Part shown: positions 21,550 through 31,944 of the stretch, piece by piece | How the letters are laid out: each line of letters begins with the position of its first letter | How positions within the stretch are numbered: the stretch's first letter is position 1 | Source of the DNA: Neorhizobium galegae bv. officinalis | GTDB taxonomy: Bacteria; Pseudomonadota; Alphaproteobacteria; Rhizobiales; Rhizobiaceae | Assembly: GCA_000985875.1 (NCBI GenBank) | Contig: CCRI01000008.1 | Location: forward strand, 62,001 to 126,000 | DNA: 64,000 nucleotides | Direction of reading: 5' to 3' | Made by a program: the position numbers and the translations under genes | The notes under the pieces: generated by a model | Database searches by the model: none | What the model saw: only the letters and a program-made list of their open reading frames with translations | What the model was told of the DNA's origin: nothing

Positions 21550-22013
21550 TCTTCGTCCTTGCGCCGGATCATCGCGCCGATATCGGCTTCGGCAACAAGT
21601 ACGCCGTCCACCTTCGCGTCACAATGGAATTTCCAGATATTGCCGCGCTGTTTCTGCTTGGTGACATGGAATTCGACCCGGTCGCCCGGCACAACCGGCT
21701 TGCGGAAGCGGGCATTGTCGATGGTCATGAAGTAGACGAGATTGCCGCCCTCGCCTTCTTTCCTGGCGCAGATAGCGCCGGCAGTCTGAGCCATGCCCTC
21801 AACCAGAAGCACGCCCGGCATGATCGGCCGCTCCGGGAAATGTCCGGTGAAATGCGGCTCATTGGCGGTGACGTTCTTGATGCCGATCGCGGAATTGTCG
21901 CCGTCGATCTCGACGATCTTATCGACCAGGAGAAAAGGATAGCGGTGCGGCAGCAGCTTCATGATTTCCTGAATATCGGCCGCGCCGAGCACCGGCTTGG
22001 TCTCATCAGTCAT
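21546..22013 (-). CDS. fabZ: 3-hydroxyacyl-ACP dehydratase FabZ
   Basis: FabZ dehydrates 3-hydroxyacyl-ACP in fatty-acid synthesis. It is a hotdog-fold protein of 155 residues, with [13 protein letters not shown] near the start. The active-site segment [19 protein letters not shown] carries the conserved His, and the Glu lies in the following helix. I chose the ATG at 22013 (MTDETKP), preceded by AGAAGA, which overlaps the lpxD stop by 8 bp. The longer frame would run 11 codons into lpxD. Its place between lpxD and lpxA is the standard one. Confidence 0.95.
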   Translation of the reverse strand: MTDETKPVLGAADIQEIMKLLPHRYPFLLVDKIVEIDGDNSAIGIKNVTANEPHFTGHFPERPIMPGVLLVEGMAQTAGAICARKEGEGGNLVYFMTIDNARFRKPVVPGDRVEFHVTKQKQRGNIWKFHCDAKVDGVLVAEADIGAMIRRKDEE

Positions 22014-23073
22014 TCTTCTTCTCTCCTCTGCGTTTCGCCCGCTCATCCGAACGCATCATGATTTCCGCGATGTCGCGGAGGAAATCCGGCATCGGGCGGG
22101 CGGGAATACCACCGTAACGCGCGCCGGCCGGGATATCCGCCACCACGCCGCTCATAGCGGCAATCTGGACGCCGTCACCAATCGAGATGTGTCCATTAAT
22201 ACCGGATGCGCCGCCGATCAATACGCCGTCGCCAATCCGCGTCGAACCGGCGATTCCGGCACCGCTGGCGATGCCGCAATGACGGCCGATACGAACGTTG
22301 TGGGCAATCTGGACCTGATTGTCGATCTTGGTGCCTTCGCCGATGACCGTGTCGTCCATGGCGCCGCGGTCGACCGTCGTGTTGGCGCCGATCTCGACAT
22401 TGTCCTGGATGATGACGCGGCCGATCTGGACGATCTTCAGCATGCCGCGCGGACCCGGCGCGAAACCGAAGCCGTCCTGGCCGATGCGGACGCCGTTGTG
22501 AATGATCACGCCATTGCCGATGAGAGCCGCGACCACGCTCGACCCGGCAGCGATCGTGCAATCCCGGCCGATCTTGACGTCGGCACCGATGATGGTTCCG
22601 GCGCCGATGCGGGTGCCGGCACCGATCTCCGCCCGCGCACCGATCACGGCCATGGGCTCGATCTCGACACCAGGCTCGAGCCTGGCAGTCGGATCGACAA
22701 ACGCGGCCGGCGAAATGGCCGGCGGAAACGAAGTGATCGGAGACGGCCGCATCGCGACCGGATGCAGAATAGCGCCGGCCTGCGCAAACGCCGTGTGTGG
22801 CGTCTTTGTCAGCAAAACCGGGATATGGGCCGGAATAATCGAACGGATCGCGGTATCACAGATAATCGCGGAAGCCTTGCAGCTTTCCAGTTCGTGCCGG
22901 CTTTTCCGGGACAGGATATAACAGATCTCACCCTCGCCGGCCCGCGCTACGGGCGCGACGGAACGGATCAGCCGATCGCCGGCACTGCCATCAAGCAGTT
23001 CAGCCCCAAGAAGGGCGGCCAACTCGCGCAGGCTCACGCCATCATGGGGCGGAAAGAATTCATTGTGGTCCAT
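22006..23073 (-). CDS. lpxD: UDP-3-O-(3-hydroxymyristoyl)glucosamine N-acyltransferase
   Basis: LpxD adds the second (N-linked) 3-hydroxyacyl chain to the lipid A precursor. The 355-residue protein has an N-terminal uridine-binding domain with [10 protein letters not shown] and a hexapeptide-repeat beta-helix ([27 protein letters not shown]). A C-terminal helical extension follows. The catalytic His lies in the segment [17 protein letters not shown]. Length and order (bamA, lpxD, fabZ, lpxA) are typical. Confidence 0.95.
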   Translation of the reverse strand: MDHNEFFPPHDGVSLRELAALLGAELLDGSAGDRLIRSVAPVARAGEGEICYILSRKSRHELESCKASAIICDTAIRSIIPAHIPVLLTKTPHTAFAQAGAILHPVAMRPSPITSFPPAISPAAFVDPTARLEPGVEIEPMAVIGARAEIGAGTRIGAGTIIGADVKIGRDCTIAAGSSVVAALIGNGVIIHNGVRIGQDGFGFAPGPRGMLKIVQIGRVIIQDNVEIGANTTVDRGAMDDTVIGEGTKIDNQVQIAHNVRIGRHCGIASGAGIAGSTRIGDGVLIGGASGINGHISIGDGVQIAAMSGVVADIPAGARYGGIPARPMPDFLRDIAEIMMRSDERAKRRGEKKND

Positions 23074-23124
23074 AAAGCTGAAGCTCCAGAACAGATTTCC
23101 GCCCGCAACCGCGAGCGGAAACGA

Positions 23125-25488
23125 TCAGAACTGGTTCGCCATGCTGAACCGGAATTCCTGGGTTTCGTCGAAGTCTTCCTTCATGACCGGATGCGCGTAG
23201 TCGAAGCGGATGTTGCCGAACGGCGACGCCCACATGATACCCGCACCGACGGAAGCGCGCCAGTTCATGCTGGTGCCCTGCGCGGTACTGGTGCCGAGCG
23301 GGACATCATTGCCGTAAAGGGTACCGGCATCGGCGAAGACGGCAGCACGCAGACCAAAGTCCTCCGGAACAGCCGGCATCGGCATTGTCATTTCGGCAGA
23401 GGCCGTAAAGTAGGTCGTGCCGCCGAGCGCATCGCCGTGATCGGTCGTACGCGGACCGATACCGTCGTTCTCGAAGCCGCGGATCTGACGACCGCCGATC
23501 GTGAACTGGTCGAAGACATGCAGATTGTCGCCGGTGGAGACCACATGGCCGGCTCCAACCGCGATGGAGCCGATCAGGTCAGCTTCGGTCGACAGAAGCT
23601 GGAAATAACGGGCACGGCCGGAAATCTTGTAGAAGTCGGAGTCGCCACCGAGACCGGCATATTCATGCGTGACCGTCGCATAGATACCTTCGCGCGGCAG
23701 CGTCTGGCTGTCGAGCGTGTTGTAGGTCAACGTCTGCGAGATCGACGACTGAACGAACTTGCCGTTATCGATCATCGAGATGTAGGGCGACGAAAGGTTA
23801 TCGTCAGCGGTGCCGGGAAGACCGTCACTACCGAAGGCCCCGTCGTTCTCGTACTGGATTTCCTTGTAGGTGTAGCGGAATGTGGTTGCCAGATCTTCGG
23901 TGATCGGCGCCGTCACACGCAAGGTGACACCCTGCTCTTCATAGTCGTAATAGCTGTTCGAAGAGGTCGAGCTCTTGAAGAGGTCGAAACCGGCTGCCAG
24001 ACGGTAACCGAGGAAGTAGGGCTCGGTGAACGAAAGGTTGTAGCTGCGGGCTTCGTCAAGACCACCGCCGACTGCGACGCGGATGAACTGGCCACGGCCG
24101 AGGAAGTTCTTTTCTTCGATCGAAGCTTCGAGCAGGAAGCCGTCGCCGCCCGCCGAGTAGCCGGCGCCGATACCGAACGAACCGGTGGGCTGGTCCTCGA
24201 CATCGACAACGATGACGACGCGGTCAGGCGAAGTGCCCTGCGAGGTCGAGATATTGACGGTCGTGAAATAACCGAGCGCCTCAAGGCGACGCTTGGCGCG
24301 CGAGATCATTTCCTGGTTGAAGGCATCGCCTTCGCTGAAATCGAATTCGCGGCGGATGACATAGTCACGCGTGCGAGTGTTGCCGCGGATCTCGATGCGC
24401 TCGACATAGGCGCGCTCGCCCTGGTCGACGAGGTAGGAAACACCGATCGTGTGGTTTTCCATGTTGCGGTCGCCGCGCGGCGTGACGCGAGCGAACGGAT
24501 AACCGGCCGCAGCGACGCGCTTGGAGATGGCTTCCATCGTCTTCTGGATTTCGCGGGCATTGTAGACGTTGCCGGCGCGGGTCAGAACCAGACCTTCGAG
24601 GTCCTGGCCGCTGATGCCTTCGACCGTGGATTCCACCGAGACGTTGCCGTACTCGTAACGCTGGCCTTCCTCGACCGTGAAGCTGATATTGTACTTGTTG
24701 CCCGATTCATCGAGCACCGCCTCCGACGAGATGACGCGGAAATCGGGATAACCGTGGTTATAATAGAACTGACGCAGCGCTTCCTCGTCGGCGCGCAGCT
24801 TGTCCTCGCTGTAGACGTCCTTGCGGGTCAGGAAGGACAGCGGACCGGATTCCTTGGTGATCAGCACCGACTTCAGGCGGCCATCGCCATAGGCCTGGTT
24901 TCCGACGAAACTGATGTCGGCGATCTTGGTGCGGTCACCTTCGTTGATGACGAAGGCAAGGTTGACACGCCCCTGGCCGACATCGGCGGTCTGCGTGGTG
25001 ATCTGGACGTCGCTGCGGCCGATCGCGCGATAGGCTTCGCGCAGACGCTGGATATCCGCGTCCACCAATGCCTGATTGTACGGGCCGAGCGGCTGGGTCT
25101 GAACGACTGCCTGAAGCTTGTCGTCCGTGATCTTGCGGTTGCCGTTGAACACGACCTGGTTGATGAGCTGGTTCTCGCTCACCGACACGACGAGCGTGCT
25201 GCCGGAAACACTGATTTTGACATCCGAGAAATAGCCGGTCGAATAGAGCTTGCGGACCGATTCATCGATGTCGTTATTGGAGAAGTTGACACCCGGGCGA
25301 ATGGTCAGGTTGGAACGGACAGCCTCCTCGCCGGCGCGCTGTGCGCCGCGGACCTGAACACTCCGGATAACCGCCGCTTCGGCAGAAAGTGCGGAAGCAA
25401 GTACCAGTACACCTGCGCCCGATGCAACAACACTAGCAGACAGCGCAAACGCCGACACTGCGTTCAAGAACTTTGAACCAGCCTTCAT
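23125..25488 (-). CDS. bamA: Outer-membrane assembly factor BamA
   Basis: BamA is the Omp85-family core of the machine that folds outer-membrane beta-barrels. The 787-residue precursor has a signal peptide cleaved near residue 38 (LSAEA-AV). The periplasmic POTRA repeats follow (IRSVQVRGAQRAG and related segments up to about residue 420), then a C-terminal 16-stranded barrel. The protein ends in an aromatic residue (SMANQF), as barrel proteins do. It lies between rseP and lpxD, its usual neighbours. The 197-bp gap upstream probably holds a separate promoter, because rseP ends well before it. Confidence 0.96.
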   Translation of the reverse strand: MKAGSKFLNAVSAFALSASVVASGAGVLVLASALSAEAAVIRSVQVRGAQRAGEEAVRSNLTIRPGVNFSNNDIDESVRKLYSTGYFSDVKISVSGSTLVVSVSENQLINQVVFNGNRKITDDKLQAVVQTQPLGPYNQALVDADIQRLREAYRAIGRSDVQITTQTADVGQGRVNLAFVINEGDRTKIADISFVGNQAYGDGRLKSVLITKESGPLSFLTRKDVYSEDKLRADEEALRQFYYNHGYPDFRVISSEAVLDESGNKYNISFTVEEGQRYEYGNVSVESTVEGISGQDLEGLVLTRAGNVYNAREIQKTMEAISKRVAAAGYPFARVTPRGDRNMENHTIGVSYLVDQGERAYVERIEIRGNTRTRDYVIRREFDFSEGDAFNQEMISRAKRRLEALGYFTTVNISTSQGTSPDRVVIVVDVEDQPTGSFGIGAGYSAGGDGFLLEASIEEKNFLGRGQFIRVAVGGGLDEARSYNLSFTEPYFLGYRLAAGFDLFKSSTSSNSYYDYEEQGVTLRVTAPITEDLATTFRYTYKEIQYENDGAFGSDGLPGTADDNLSSPYISMIDNGKFVQSSISQTLTYNTLDSQTLPREGIYATVTHEYAGLGGDSDFYKISGRARYFQLLSTEADLIGSIAVGAGHVVSTGDNLHVFDQFTIGGRQIRGFENDGIGPRTTDHGDALGGTTYFTASAEMTMPMPAVPEDFGLRAAVFADAGTLYGNDVPLGTSTAQGTSMNWRASVGAGIMWASPFGNIRFDYAHPVMKEDFDETQEFRFSMANQF

Positions 25489-25685
25489 TTCAATTCTTAC
25501 CTTTTCCCGTTGTCCCTCGGCGGGTGGTGCCCGACTCCGGCCACGTGTGTCGTTTTACCTTCTTTTGACCTACAAGCAAGGTATCGCGTTAATTTCTGTT
25601 TACTTACTTCCCTTGCGTGACCCAATGGCCACGCAACTGTTGGAAACATGGTGAACAAACAGTTTCTTTTACGATTTGAAGGACA

Positions 25686-26807
25686 TCAGCCGATCAGATT
25701 GCTGATGTCGTTGAAGGTCGCGAAGACCATGAGGCTCAAAACCATCGCAAGCCCGATGCGGAAGGCGATCTCCTGCGCACCCGCGCCGAGCGGTCGGCCA
25801 CGGATGGCCTCGATCGCGTAGAAGACGAGATGACCGCCGTCCAAAACTGGCACAGGCATGAGGTTCAAAAGCCCGATCGAGACGGAAAGAACAGCTGCGA
25901 GCTGAACCACCGCCGCAAAGCCGAGCGTCGCCATCTGGCCCGACGCTTGAGCGACCCGGACCGGCCCGCCGAGCTGGTCAGCCTTCATCCGGCCGGTCAC
26001 CAGATTCCCGATATAGCGGAAGGTGCCGGTGACGATGTGGCCGGTCTCGGTGACGCCTTCTGCAACGGCCTGCAGTGGCGTGAACGTCTCGATGCGGAAA
26101 TTGCCGCGCTGTTCGTTGGTGACGATACCGATGAGGCCGAGCTCGACCTTGTTGCCGAACTGGTCGGTCACCTCGGAGCGCTTCGGCACCATCGGCAGAT
26201 CGAGATCCTGGCCGTTGCGCTCGACCGTCACCACGATCGGAGTGTCCGGCCTGATGCTGACATAACGCCGTACATCGTCGAAGGTCCGGATGCGCGAACC
26301 GTCGAGCGCCACAAGCCGATCGCCGGGCTGAACGCCGGCCGCAAGGGCGGCACTTCCCGGCTGAACCTCGGCGACCACGGGATCGGCGACGACCTTGCCG
26401 TAGACGCTGAAGAGGACAGCGAAGATGGCAATCGCCAGGATGAAATTGGCGATCGGGCCGGCAGCAACGGTGGCGGCCCTCTTCCAGAGCTTGGCGCCAG
26501 CCAGCGTCTGAGCCTTTTCTTCCTCGCTCATGCCCGCAAGGCCGCTTGCATCCGGCAGGCTCGCGGCGTCCTCGTCGCCGAAGAACTTGACGTAACCGCC
26601 AAGCGGGATCGCCGAGAGCTTCCAGCGAGTGCCATGACTGTCGGTGAAGCCGACAAGCTCCGGCCCGAAGCCGACAGAGAAGGCTGTGACCCGGATGCCG
26701 CACCAGCGTCCGATAAGATAGTGGCCCATCTCATGCACGAAGACGAGCAGGGACAGTACCAGCACGAAGGGGATGATATAGCCGGTAAGGAAGCTGAGGA
26801 TGGCCAT
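25686..26807 (-). CDS. rseP: RseP/MmpA-type site-2 intramembrane zinc metalloprotease
   Basis: This enzyme cuts transmembrane substrates such as anti-sigma factors and, in alphaproteobacteria (MmpA), cell-cycle membrane proteins. The 373-residue protein has HEMGH in the first membrane helix (zinc-binding and catalytic). A PDZ domain follows (VVAEVQPGSAALAAGVQPGDRLVAL, split here by position about 140-210), and the second zinc motif is in PVLDGGHLVF near the C-terminus. It has a single PDZ segment visible. The ATG at 26807 is preferred over a TTG one codon earlier. It follows cdsA by 40 bp. Confidence 0.93.
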   Translation of the reverse strand: MAILSFLTGYIIPFVLVLSLLVFVHEMGHYLIGRWCGIRVTAFSVGFGPELVGFTDSHGTRWKLSAIPLGGYVKFFGDEDAASLPDASGLAGMSEEEKAQTLAGAKLWKRAATVAAGPIANFILAIAIFAVLFSVYGKVVADPVVAEVQPGSAALAAGVQPGDRLVALDGSRIRTFDDVRRYVSIRPDTPIVVTVERNGQDLDLPMVPKRSEVTDQFGNKVELGLIGIVTNEQRGNFRIETFTPLQAVAEGVTETGHIVTGTFRYIGNLVTGRMKADQLGGPVRVAQASGQMATLGFAAVVQLAAVLSVSIGLLNLMPVPVLDGGHLVFYAIEAIRGRPLGAGAQEIAFRIGLAMVLSLMVFATFNDISNLIG

Positions 26808-26846
26808 CAAAATTTCCGTTTCAACATTGTACCGGCCGCCGAGACC

Positions 26847-27680
26847 TCAAAACCCGAAGAGGAAGCCCGCAACCGATACGTCAAGATGGCCCGTCATGGC
26901 CGTATAAACAAGCGTTAGCAGGAACGCCGCGAAACAGGCGAAAACGAGGCCGTCGACGCGATCCATGACGCCGCCATGCCCCGGAATGAGGTGGCTGGAA
27001 TCCTTCACGCCGAACCGGCGCTTGATGAAGGACTCGAACAGGTCGCCGATCTGGCTGGCGACGGAAAGCAGAAATGCGATCGCAACCGTCCAGGCAGACA
27101 GCCGGGAGAAGACACCGAGCGTCAAGGCAGAGCTTGCGATCACACCGGAAACCGTACCGCCGACCGCACCGGACCAGGTCTTGCCGGGCGAAATGCGCGG
27201 TGCAAGTTTCGGCCCCTTGAGAGCGCGGCCGACGAAATAGGCGAGGATATCGGTCGCCCAGACGACCGCGAAGATGAAGAGGGTCGCAACGAACCCCGCC
27301 TGGTCTTCGGCGCGGATCGCCGCCAGCGAGATTCCGCTCAAGCCTGCGTAGAGGATGCCGCCCGGAAGCCACCAGCTGCCCTTGCGCAGCAGCACGAGAA
27401 GAACGGCGGTGACTATCGCGCCACCGAGAATCGGCACCGAGAGCTCACCTTCGTCGACCAGCAGGTCGATGGCGATCAGAAAAATCGCAACCCAGCCGAA
27501 GGCGTTCGCACGAAAATCGCGCTCGGCGGCCCGCGTGATCGTCGACCATTCGTAATAGATCAGGACCGCCATGGCGGCGGCGACCATGCGGAAGGCCAGG
27601 CCGCCATACCAGGTGGCCACCAGCACCACGATCGCCAGAACCACCGCGGATGCGATTCGGCGCCTCAGTTCAGTGCTCAT
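26847..27680 (-). CDS. cdsA: Phosphatidate cytidylyltransferase
   Basis: CdsA makes CDP-diacylglycerol from phosphatidate and CTP, the branch point for all phospholipids. The 277-residue protein is highly hydrophobic, with about eight membrane helices. It ends with the CdsA signature: SFIKRRFGVKDSS followed by IPGHGGVMDRVD. The ATG at 27680 overlaps the uppS stop as TGATG, showing translational coupling. The order uppS-cdsA-rseP is conserved in many Gram-negative bacteria. Confidence 0.95.
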   Translation of the reverse strand: MSTELRRRIASAVVLAIVVLVATWYGGLAFRMVAAAMAVLIYYEWSTITRAAERDFRANAFGWVAIFLIAIDLLVDEGELSVPILGGAIVTAVLLVLLRKGSWWLPGGILYAGLSGISLAAIRAEDQAGFVATLFIFAVVWATDILAYFVGRALKGPKLAPRISPGKTWSGAVGGTVSGVIASSALTLGVFSRLSAWTVAIAFLLSVASQIGDLFESFIKRRFGVKDSSHLIPGHGGVMDRVDGLVFACFAAFLLTLVYTAMTGHLDVSVAGFLFGF

Positions 27681-28423
27681 CAACCACCCACCGCTATCGT
27701 CTTGTTCGACAGGCCGCCGAAGCGCCGGTCGCGGGAGGCATAGATCTTCAGGGCGTCGAAGAAGAGTTTCCGATCGAAATCGGGCCAGTAGTCCGGCAGG
27801 AAGACCAGCTCGGAATAGGCCGCCTGCCAGAGCAGAAAATTCGAAAGCCGCTCCTCGCCGCTGGTGCGGATGATGAGGTCCGGGTCGGGAATACCGGCGG
27901 TATCCAGCTTTGCGCTGATCTTGTCCGGGTCGATCTCGGAAGCCTTGAGGACACCGGCTTCGACGTCGCGGGCGAGCATCGCGACAGCACGGGCGATCTC
28001 GTCGCGAGCACCGTAGTTGAAGGCGATGACCAGCGTCAGTGCCGTATTGAACCTTGTCGTTTCCTCGGCTTCGAGAAGAAGCGGAAGAATATCGCTGCGC
28101 AGCTTCTCGCGTTCGCCGATCACCCGGATGCGGACATTCTCGCGGTGCAATTCGGCCAGATCCTGACGGATGAAGCGCCGGAGGAGACCGAGGAGATCCC
28201 TCACCTCGGTTTCGGGCCTGCTCCAGTTCTCCGAAGAAAACGCAAAGAGCGTCAGATATTTGACGCCGGCGTCGCCGGCAGCCCGCACCGTTTCGCGAAC
28301 CGCTTCGACGCCCTTGCTGTGTCCGACCGTACGAGGAAGCCCGCGCTTGTTGGCCCAGCGTCCATTACCATCCATGATAATGGCAACGTGTTGAGGGATG
28401 ATCTCAAGCTCGGGATTCACCAT
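27680..28423 (-). CDS. uppS: Undecaprenyl diphosphate synthase
   Basis: UppS extends farnesyl diphosphate with eight cis-isoprene units to make the C55 carrier for peptidoglycan and LPS precursors. The 247-residue soluble protein has the catalytic loop [10 protein letters not shown] (the Asp binds magnesium-diphosphate), [14 protein letters not shown], and [15 protein letters not shown] near the C-terminus. The length is normal. It lies 50 bp after frr on the same strand and overlaps cdsA by one base. Confidence 0.96.
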   Translation of the reverse strand: MVNPELEIIPQHVAIIMDGNGRWANKRGLPRTVGHSKGVEAVRETVRAAGDAGVKYLTLFAFSSENWSRPETEVRDLLGLLRRFIRQDLAELHRENVRIRVIGEREKLRSDILPLLLEAEETTRFNTALTLVIAFNYGARDEIARAVAMLARDVEAGVLKASEIDPDKISAKLDTAGIPDPDLIIRTSGEERLSNFLLWQAAYSELVFLPDYWPDFDRKLFFDALKIYASRDRRFGGLSNKTIAVGG

Positions 28424-28475
28424 ATTCTAAACGGCTCCTTTGGCCGCCGGAATATGGCGGCAAACCAGGCCTAAG

Positions 28476-29033
28476 TTAGACCTGCATGATTTCCTTTTCC
28501 TTATCCGCAAGCAAGCGGTCGACTTCGGAAATCGTATCATCCGTCATCTTCTGCACTTTTTCCGACTGCGAGCGGCTCTCGTCCTGGCCGATGTCGCCGT
28601 CCTTTTCGGCCTTTTTCAGGCCGTCCATGCCATCGCGGCGGACGTGGCGCGCGGCAACCTTGGCCTTCTCCGCATAATCATGCGCAACCTTGACCAGCGA
28701 CTTGCGGCGCTCCTCGTTGAGCTCGGGGAGCGGAATGCGCAGGTTCTGGCCATCGACGATCGGGTTGAGGCCGAGGTTTGATTCGCGGATCGCACGATCG
28801 ACGGCGCCGACCATCGACTTGTCCCAGATGGACACGCCGAGCATGCGCGCTTCCGGCACGGTGATGTTGGCCACCTGGTTGAGCGGCACGCGCGAACCGT
28901 AGGCTTCGACCATCACCGGATCGAGAATGTTGGCCGAGGCGCGGCCGGTGCGCAGCGATGCGATATCGCTTTTGAACGCGTTGATCGCGCCTTCCATGCG
29001 GCGCTTAATATCGTTGAGGTCGATTCCACTCAT
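28476..29033 (-). CDS. frr: Ribosome recycling factor
   Basis: RRF splits the post-termination ribosome together with EF-G. The 185-residue protein has the expected tRNA-like helical pattern, including [13 protein letters not shown] near the start, VNHKLD-like [19 protein letters not shown], and LTEERR-like [14 protein letters not shown]. The length matches the 185 residues of the family. The gene lies between pyrH and uppS in the usual order rpsB, tsf, pyrH, frr, with 45 bp to pyrH. Confidence 0.96.
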   Translation of the reverse strand: MSGIDLNDIKRRMEGAINAFKSDIASLRTGRASANILDPVMVEAYGSRVPLNQVANITVPEARMLGVSIWDKSMVGAVDRAIRESNLGLNPIVDGQNLRIPLPELNEERRKSLVKVAHDYAEKAKVAARHVRRDGMDGLKKAEKDGDIGQDESRSQSEKVQKMTDDTISEVDRLLADKEKEIMQV

Positions 29034-29078
29034 CCGTCTACTCCCGTATGTTGTCTGGGCGGCCCGCGATGCCGCGCC

Positions 29079-29801
29079 TCAATTGTCCGCTACGATGGTC
29101 TTGCGGCCGCCGCCGGTCAAGATTTGGGCGAAGCCGCCCTTCTCATGGATCGAAAAAACGATGATCGGAATGGAATTTTCGCGGGCAAGCGCTACCGCCG
29201 CCACGTCCATTACCGCCAGACCCTTTTCGAGCACTTCGCCATGCGTCAGCGTCTCGAACCGGGTTGCCGTCGGGTCCTTCTTGGGATCGGCCGAATAGAT
29301 ACCGTCCACCTGGGTGCCCTTGAAGATCGCTTCCGCACCGATTTCAGCCGCGCGCAGGGCAGCCGCCGAATCGGTCGTGAAGAATGGATTGCCGGTGCCG
29401 CCGGCGAAGATCACTACCCTGCCCTGCGCCATGTGATGCACCGCCTGGCGCTGCGAGAAACTCTCGCAGATTTCCGGCATCGAGATCGCCGACAGAACCA
29501 CGGTGTCGACGTTCAGCTTGCGCAGCGACGTGGCCAGCGCCAAGGCGTTGATCACGGTGCCAAGCATGCCCATGTGGTCGCCGGTCACCCGGTCGCCGCC
29601 CTTGGACGCCACGGCGACGCCGCGGAAGATGTTGCCGCCGCCGACGACCACGCCGACGTCGACACCCATGGCGCGCGCTTCGGCGATATCGGAGGCGACT
29701 CGATCGGCAACCGCGACATCGATGCCGAAACCCTGGCCGCCCATCAGAGCTTCACCGGAGGCCTTGAGCAAGACACGCTTGTAGAGGGGCTGAGGCGACA
29801 T
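29079..29801 (-). CDS. pyrH: UMP kinase
   Basis: PyrH phosphorylates UMP to UDP for nucleotide and envelope-sugar synthesis. The 240-residue amino-acid-kinase-fold protein begins YKRVLLKASGEALMGG, has VGVVVGGGNIFRG for phosphate binding and GTGNPFFTTDSAAALRA for UMP binding. Bacterial UMP kinases are hexamers regulated by GTP and UTP. It lies between tsf and frr, and a hairpin at 29857-29885 separates it from tsf. Confidence 0.96.
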   Translation of the reverse strand: MSPQPLYKRVLLKASGEALMGGQGFGIDVAVADRVASDIAEARAMGVDVGVVVGGGNIFRGVAVASKGGDRVTGDHMGMLGTVINALALATSLRKLNVDTVVLSAISMPEICESFSQRQAVHHMAQGRVVIFAGGTGNPFFTTDSAAALRAAEIGAEAIFKGTQVDGIYSADPKKDPTATRFETLTHGEVLEKGLAVMDVAAVALARENSIPIIVFSIHEKGGFAQILTGGGRKTIVADN

Positions 29802-29856
29802 GGAGGCTCCTTGAAATCAAAAATACGGGCAGGGTCAAACGGCTTGCGGATACACG

Positions 29857-29885
29857 AAGGGCACCGGCTTGTCACCGGTGCCCTT
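29857..29885 (-). terminator. Strong hairpin between tsf and pyrH
   Basis: A perfect 11-bp stem (AAGGGCACCGG paired with CCGGTGCCCTT) has a 7-nt loop. It lies 30 bp after the tsf stop and 56 bp before the pyrH start. There is no long U-run on the minus strand, so it may be a partial terminator or an mRNA-stabilising structure that sets tsf and pyrH levels apart. Confidence 0.7.
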
Positions 29886-29914
29886 GCGCTTTCGACAGCT
29901 TTAGCTAACGAATA

Positions 29915-30841
29915 TCAGCCTTTGGCAACCGCTGCGACTTCAGCGGCGAAATCCGATTCTTCCTTTTCGACGCCTTCGCCGAGCAGAAGACGGGCCATGC
30001 CGGTGACTTCGATCGTAGCACCAGCGAGCTTTTCAGCATCCTTGACGGCCTGACCGACGGTTACGTCCGGGTTGATGACGAAGGCCTGCGACAGAAGGGC
30101 GACTTCCTCGAAGAACTTGCGCATGCGGCCGTCGACCATCTTTTCGATGATCGCTTCCGGCTTGCCGGAAGCGCGCGACTGCTCGATGAAGACGTTGCGC
30201 TCGCGCTCGGCCACAGTCGCGTCGACTTCTTCGGCGCGGATGGCGAGCGGGTTGGTGGCAGCGATGTGCATGGCGACCTGACGGCCGAGCGAAGTCAGGA
30301 CTTCCTTGTCGCCGACCGACTTCAGGGCAACCAGAACGCCGAGCTTGCCGATGCCGTCGCCGGCAGCGTTATGGACGTAGGTCGCGACGACGCCGTGCTC
30401 CACCTGCAGCAGGGCGGAGCGACGCAGGGTCATGTTCTCGCCGATCGTGGCGATCGCGTCCTTGATCGTGTCGGCAACCGGCTTGCCGGAAGCGGGATAG
30501 TTAGCCGCAGAGATCGCCTCGACGGAACCGTCGGTCGTCAGGGCGACGCCGGCGATGCCGCGGACGAGGTCCTGGAAGGCATCGTTGCGGGCAACGAAGT
30601 CGGTTTCCGAGTTGAGTTCGATGACGACGGCCCTGTGGCCGGCGCTGGCAATGCCGATCAGGCCTTCAGCCGCGGTGCGGCCGGACTTCTTGTCGGCCTT
30701 GGAAATGCCCTTGGCGCGCAGCCAGTCGATTGCCGCTTCGATGTCGCCGTTCGTTTCGGTCAGCGCCTTCTTGCAGTCCATCATGCCTGCGCCGGACTTT
30801 TCGCGCAGTTCCTTTACCAGTGCAGCGGTGATTTCAGCCAT
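29915..30841 (-). CDS. tsf: Elongation factor Ts
   Basis: EF-Ts releases GDP from EF-Tu. The 308-residue protein has the N-terminal UBA-like domain with [16 protein letters not shown], followed by the core motif [10 protein letters not shown] and the later [11 protein letters not shown] chose the ATG at 30841 ([12 protein letters not shown]), which matches the family N-terminus and removes 19 codons of upstream frame. It is encoded 235 bp after rpsB on the same strand. That interval contains hairpins that may separate the two messages. Confidence 0.96.
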   Translation of the reverse strand: MAEITAALVKELREKSGAGMMDCKKALTETNGDIEAAIDWLRAKGISKADKKSGRTAAEGLIGIASAGHRAVVIELNSETDFVARNDAFQDLVRGIAGVALTTDGSVEAISAANYPASGKPVADTIKDAIATIGENMTLRRSALLQVEHGVVATYVHNAAGDGIGKLGVLVALKSVGDKEVLTSLGRQVAMHIAATNPLAIRAEEVDATVAERERNVFIEQSRASGKPEAIIEKMVDGRMRKFFEEVALLSQAFVINPDVTVGQAVKDAEKLAGATIEVTGMARLLLGEGVEKEESDFAAEVAAVAKG

Positions 30842-31008
30842 TGTTTTGCCTCTTGTCGGTTCAAGTGCTTGTCGCCGGAAAAACGTCGGCGGACTCAAAA
30901 GTTTTGGGACGAATGTACCCGGAAGTGTGACAGCGTGATGAAGACATCACGAAAGCGATCGCCTCGACGACGGAGCGGTGGCGGCTCGCCTTGAAACGAC
31001 CAAGGCCA

Positions 31009-31067
31009 GGGATCGGTATCTCTGGCCTCGATCGAAATCAGAATGGAGGAGCGGGCCAAGCCGCTCC
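31009..31067 (-). other. Paired hairpins in the rpsB-tsf interval
   Basis: Two possible RNA hairpins follow the rpsB stop. The first is GGAGCGG/CCGCTCC (31048-31054 and 31061-31067, 6-nt loop), only 10 bp past the stop. The second is GGCCAG/CTGGCC around 31012-31028. Neither is followed by a long U-run on the minus strand. They could shape the 3' end of rpsB mRNA or attenuate entry into tsf. Confidence 0.5.
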
Positions 31068-31076
31068 ATCCAGACC

Positions 31077-31850
31077 TTAAGCTTCAGCTTCTGCTTCGCC
31101 TTCGAGCGCCGGCTCGATCGGGGCTTCGGCAGATGCGCCGATATCGCGGCCCGAAGCGCCCTGCTGGCGAGCGATGCCGTCGATGGCAGCGCGAGCGATC
31201 AGGTCGGTGTAGAGAGCGATGGCGCGCGAAGCGTCGTCGTTACCCGGGATCGGGTAGTCGATGAGGTCCGGATCGCAGTTCGAATCGATGATGGCGACGA
31301 CCGGGATGCCCAGGCGCTTGGCTTCGTCGATGGCGATCTTTTCCTTGTTGGTGTCGATGATGAACATCAGGTCCGGGGTGCCGCCCATGTCGCGGATACC
31401 GCCGAGAGCCTTGTCAAGCTTCTCGCGTTCGCGCTCAAGGTTCAGGCGCTCCTTCTTGGAATAGCCGGACTGTTCCGAGTTCAGGATCTCGTCGAGCTTG
31501 CGCAGACGCTGGATCGAGTTCGAAATGGTCTTCCAGTTGGTCATCATGCCGCCGAGCCAGCGGGAGTTGACGTAATACTGGGCCGAACGCTTGGCCGAGT
31601 CGGCGATCAGTTCGGACGCCTGGCGCTTGGTGCCGACGAACAGAACGCGGCCGCCGCGCGCGACGGTGTCGGACACGACCTGAAGGGCGCGCGACAGCAT
31701 CGGAACGGTCTGGGCCAGATCGATGATGTGGATGTTGTTACGATCGCCGAAGATGTACGGCTTCATTTTCGGGTTCCAGCGGTGAGTCTGGTGGCCGAAG
31801 TGAACGCCTGCTTCGAGAAGCTGGCGCATAGAAAAATCGGGCAATGCCAT
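31077..31850 (-). CDS. rpsB: Ribosomal protein S2
   Basis: S2 belongs to the small ribosomal subunit and is among the last proteins to assemble. The 257-residue protein begins [27 protein letters not shown] and contains [26 protein letters not shown] and the central [15 protein letters not shown] segment. A Glu/Ala-rich acidic tail of about 25 residues extends the C-terminus beyond E. coli S2 (241 residues). It is the first gene of the tsf, pyrH, frr block, and its leader contains a hairpin at 31926-31944. Confidence 0.96.
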   Translation of the reverse strand: MALPDFSMRQLLEAGVHFGHQTHRWNPKMKPYIFGDRNNIHIIDLAQTVPMLSRALQVVSDTVARGGRVLFVGTKRQASELIADSAKRSAQYYVNSRWLGGMMTNWKTISNSIQRLRKLDEILNSEQSGYSKKERLNLEREREKLDKALGGIRDMGGTPDLMFIIDTNKEKIAIDEAKRLGIPVVAIIDSNCDPDLIDYPIPGNDDASRAIALYTDLIARAAIDGIARQQGASGRDIGASAEAPIEPALEGEAEAEA

Positions 31851-31925
31851 GCCTAGTTATCCTTTTCCGGTTGAACCTCCGCAAGGCGAACAGCACCCTC
31901 TTCGAGAATGCCACCGGGCGGAACG

Positions 31926-31944
31926 GTCCGGATTTCTCCCGGAC
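31926..31944 (-). promoter_or_regulatory. Hairpin in the rpsB 5' leader
   Basis: GTCCGG (31926-31931) pairs with CCGGAC (31939-31944) around a 7-nt loop. It lies about 75 nt upstream of the rpsB start on the minus strand. S2 is known to repress its own message in proteobacteria through leader structure, so this is a candidate autoregulatory element. A possible CTTGCT promoter -35 lies farther upstream near 32001. Confidence 0.45.

Noticed and set aside
21997..25476. A 1159-codon plus-strand open frame opposite lpxD and bamA
   Set aside because: Complement of conserved genes with no family-like motif; GC-rich codon bias keeps stops rare on the reverse strand.
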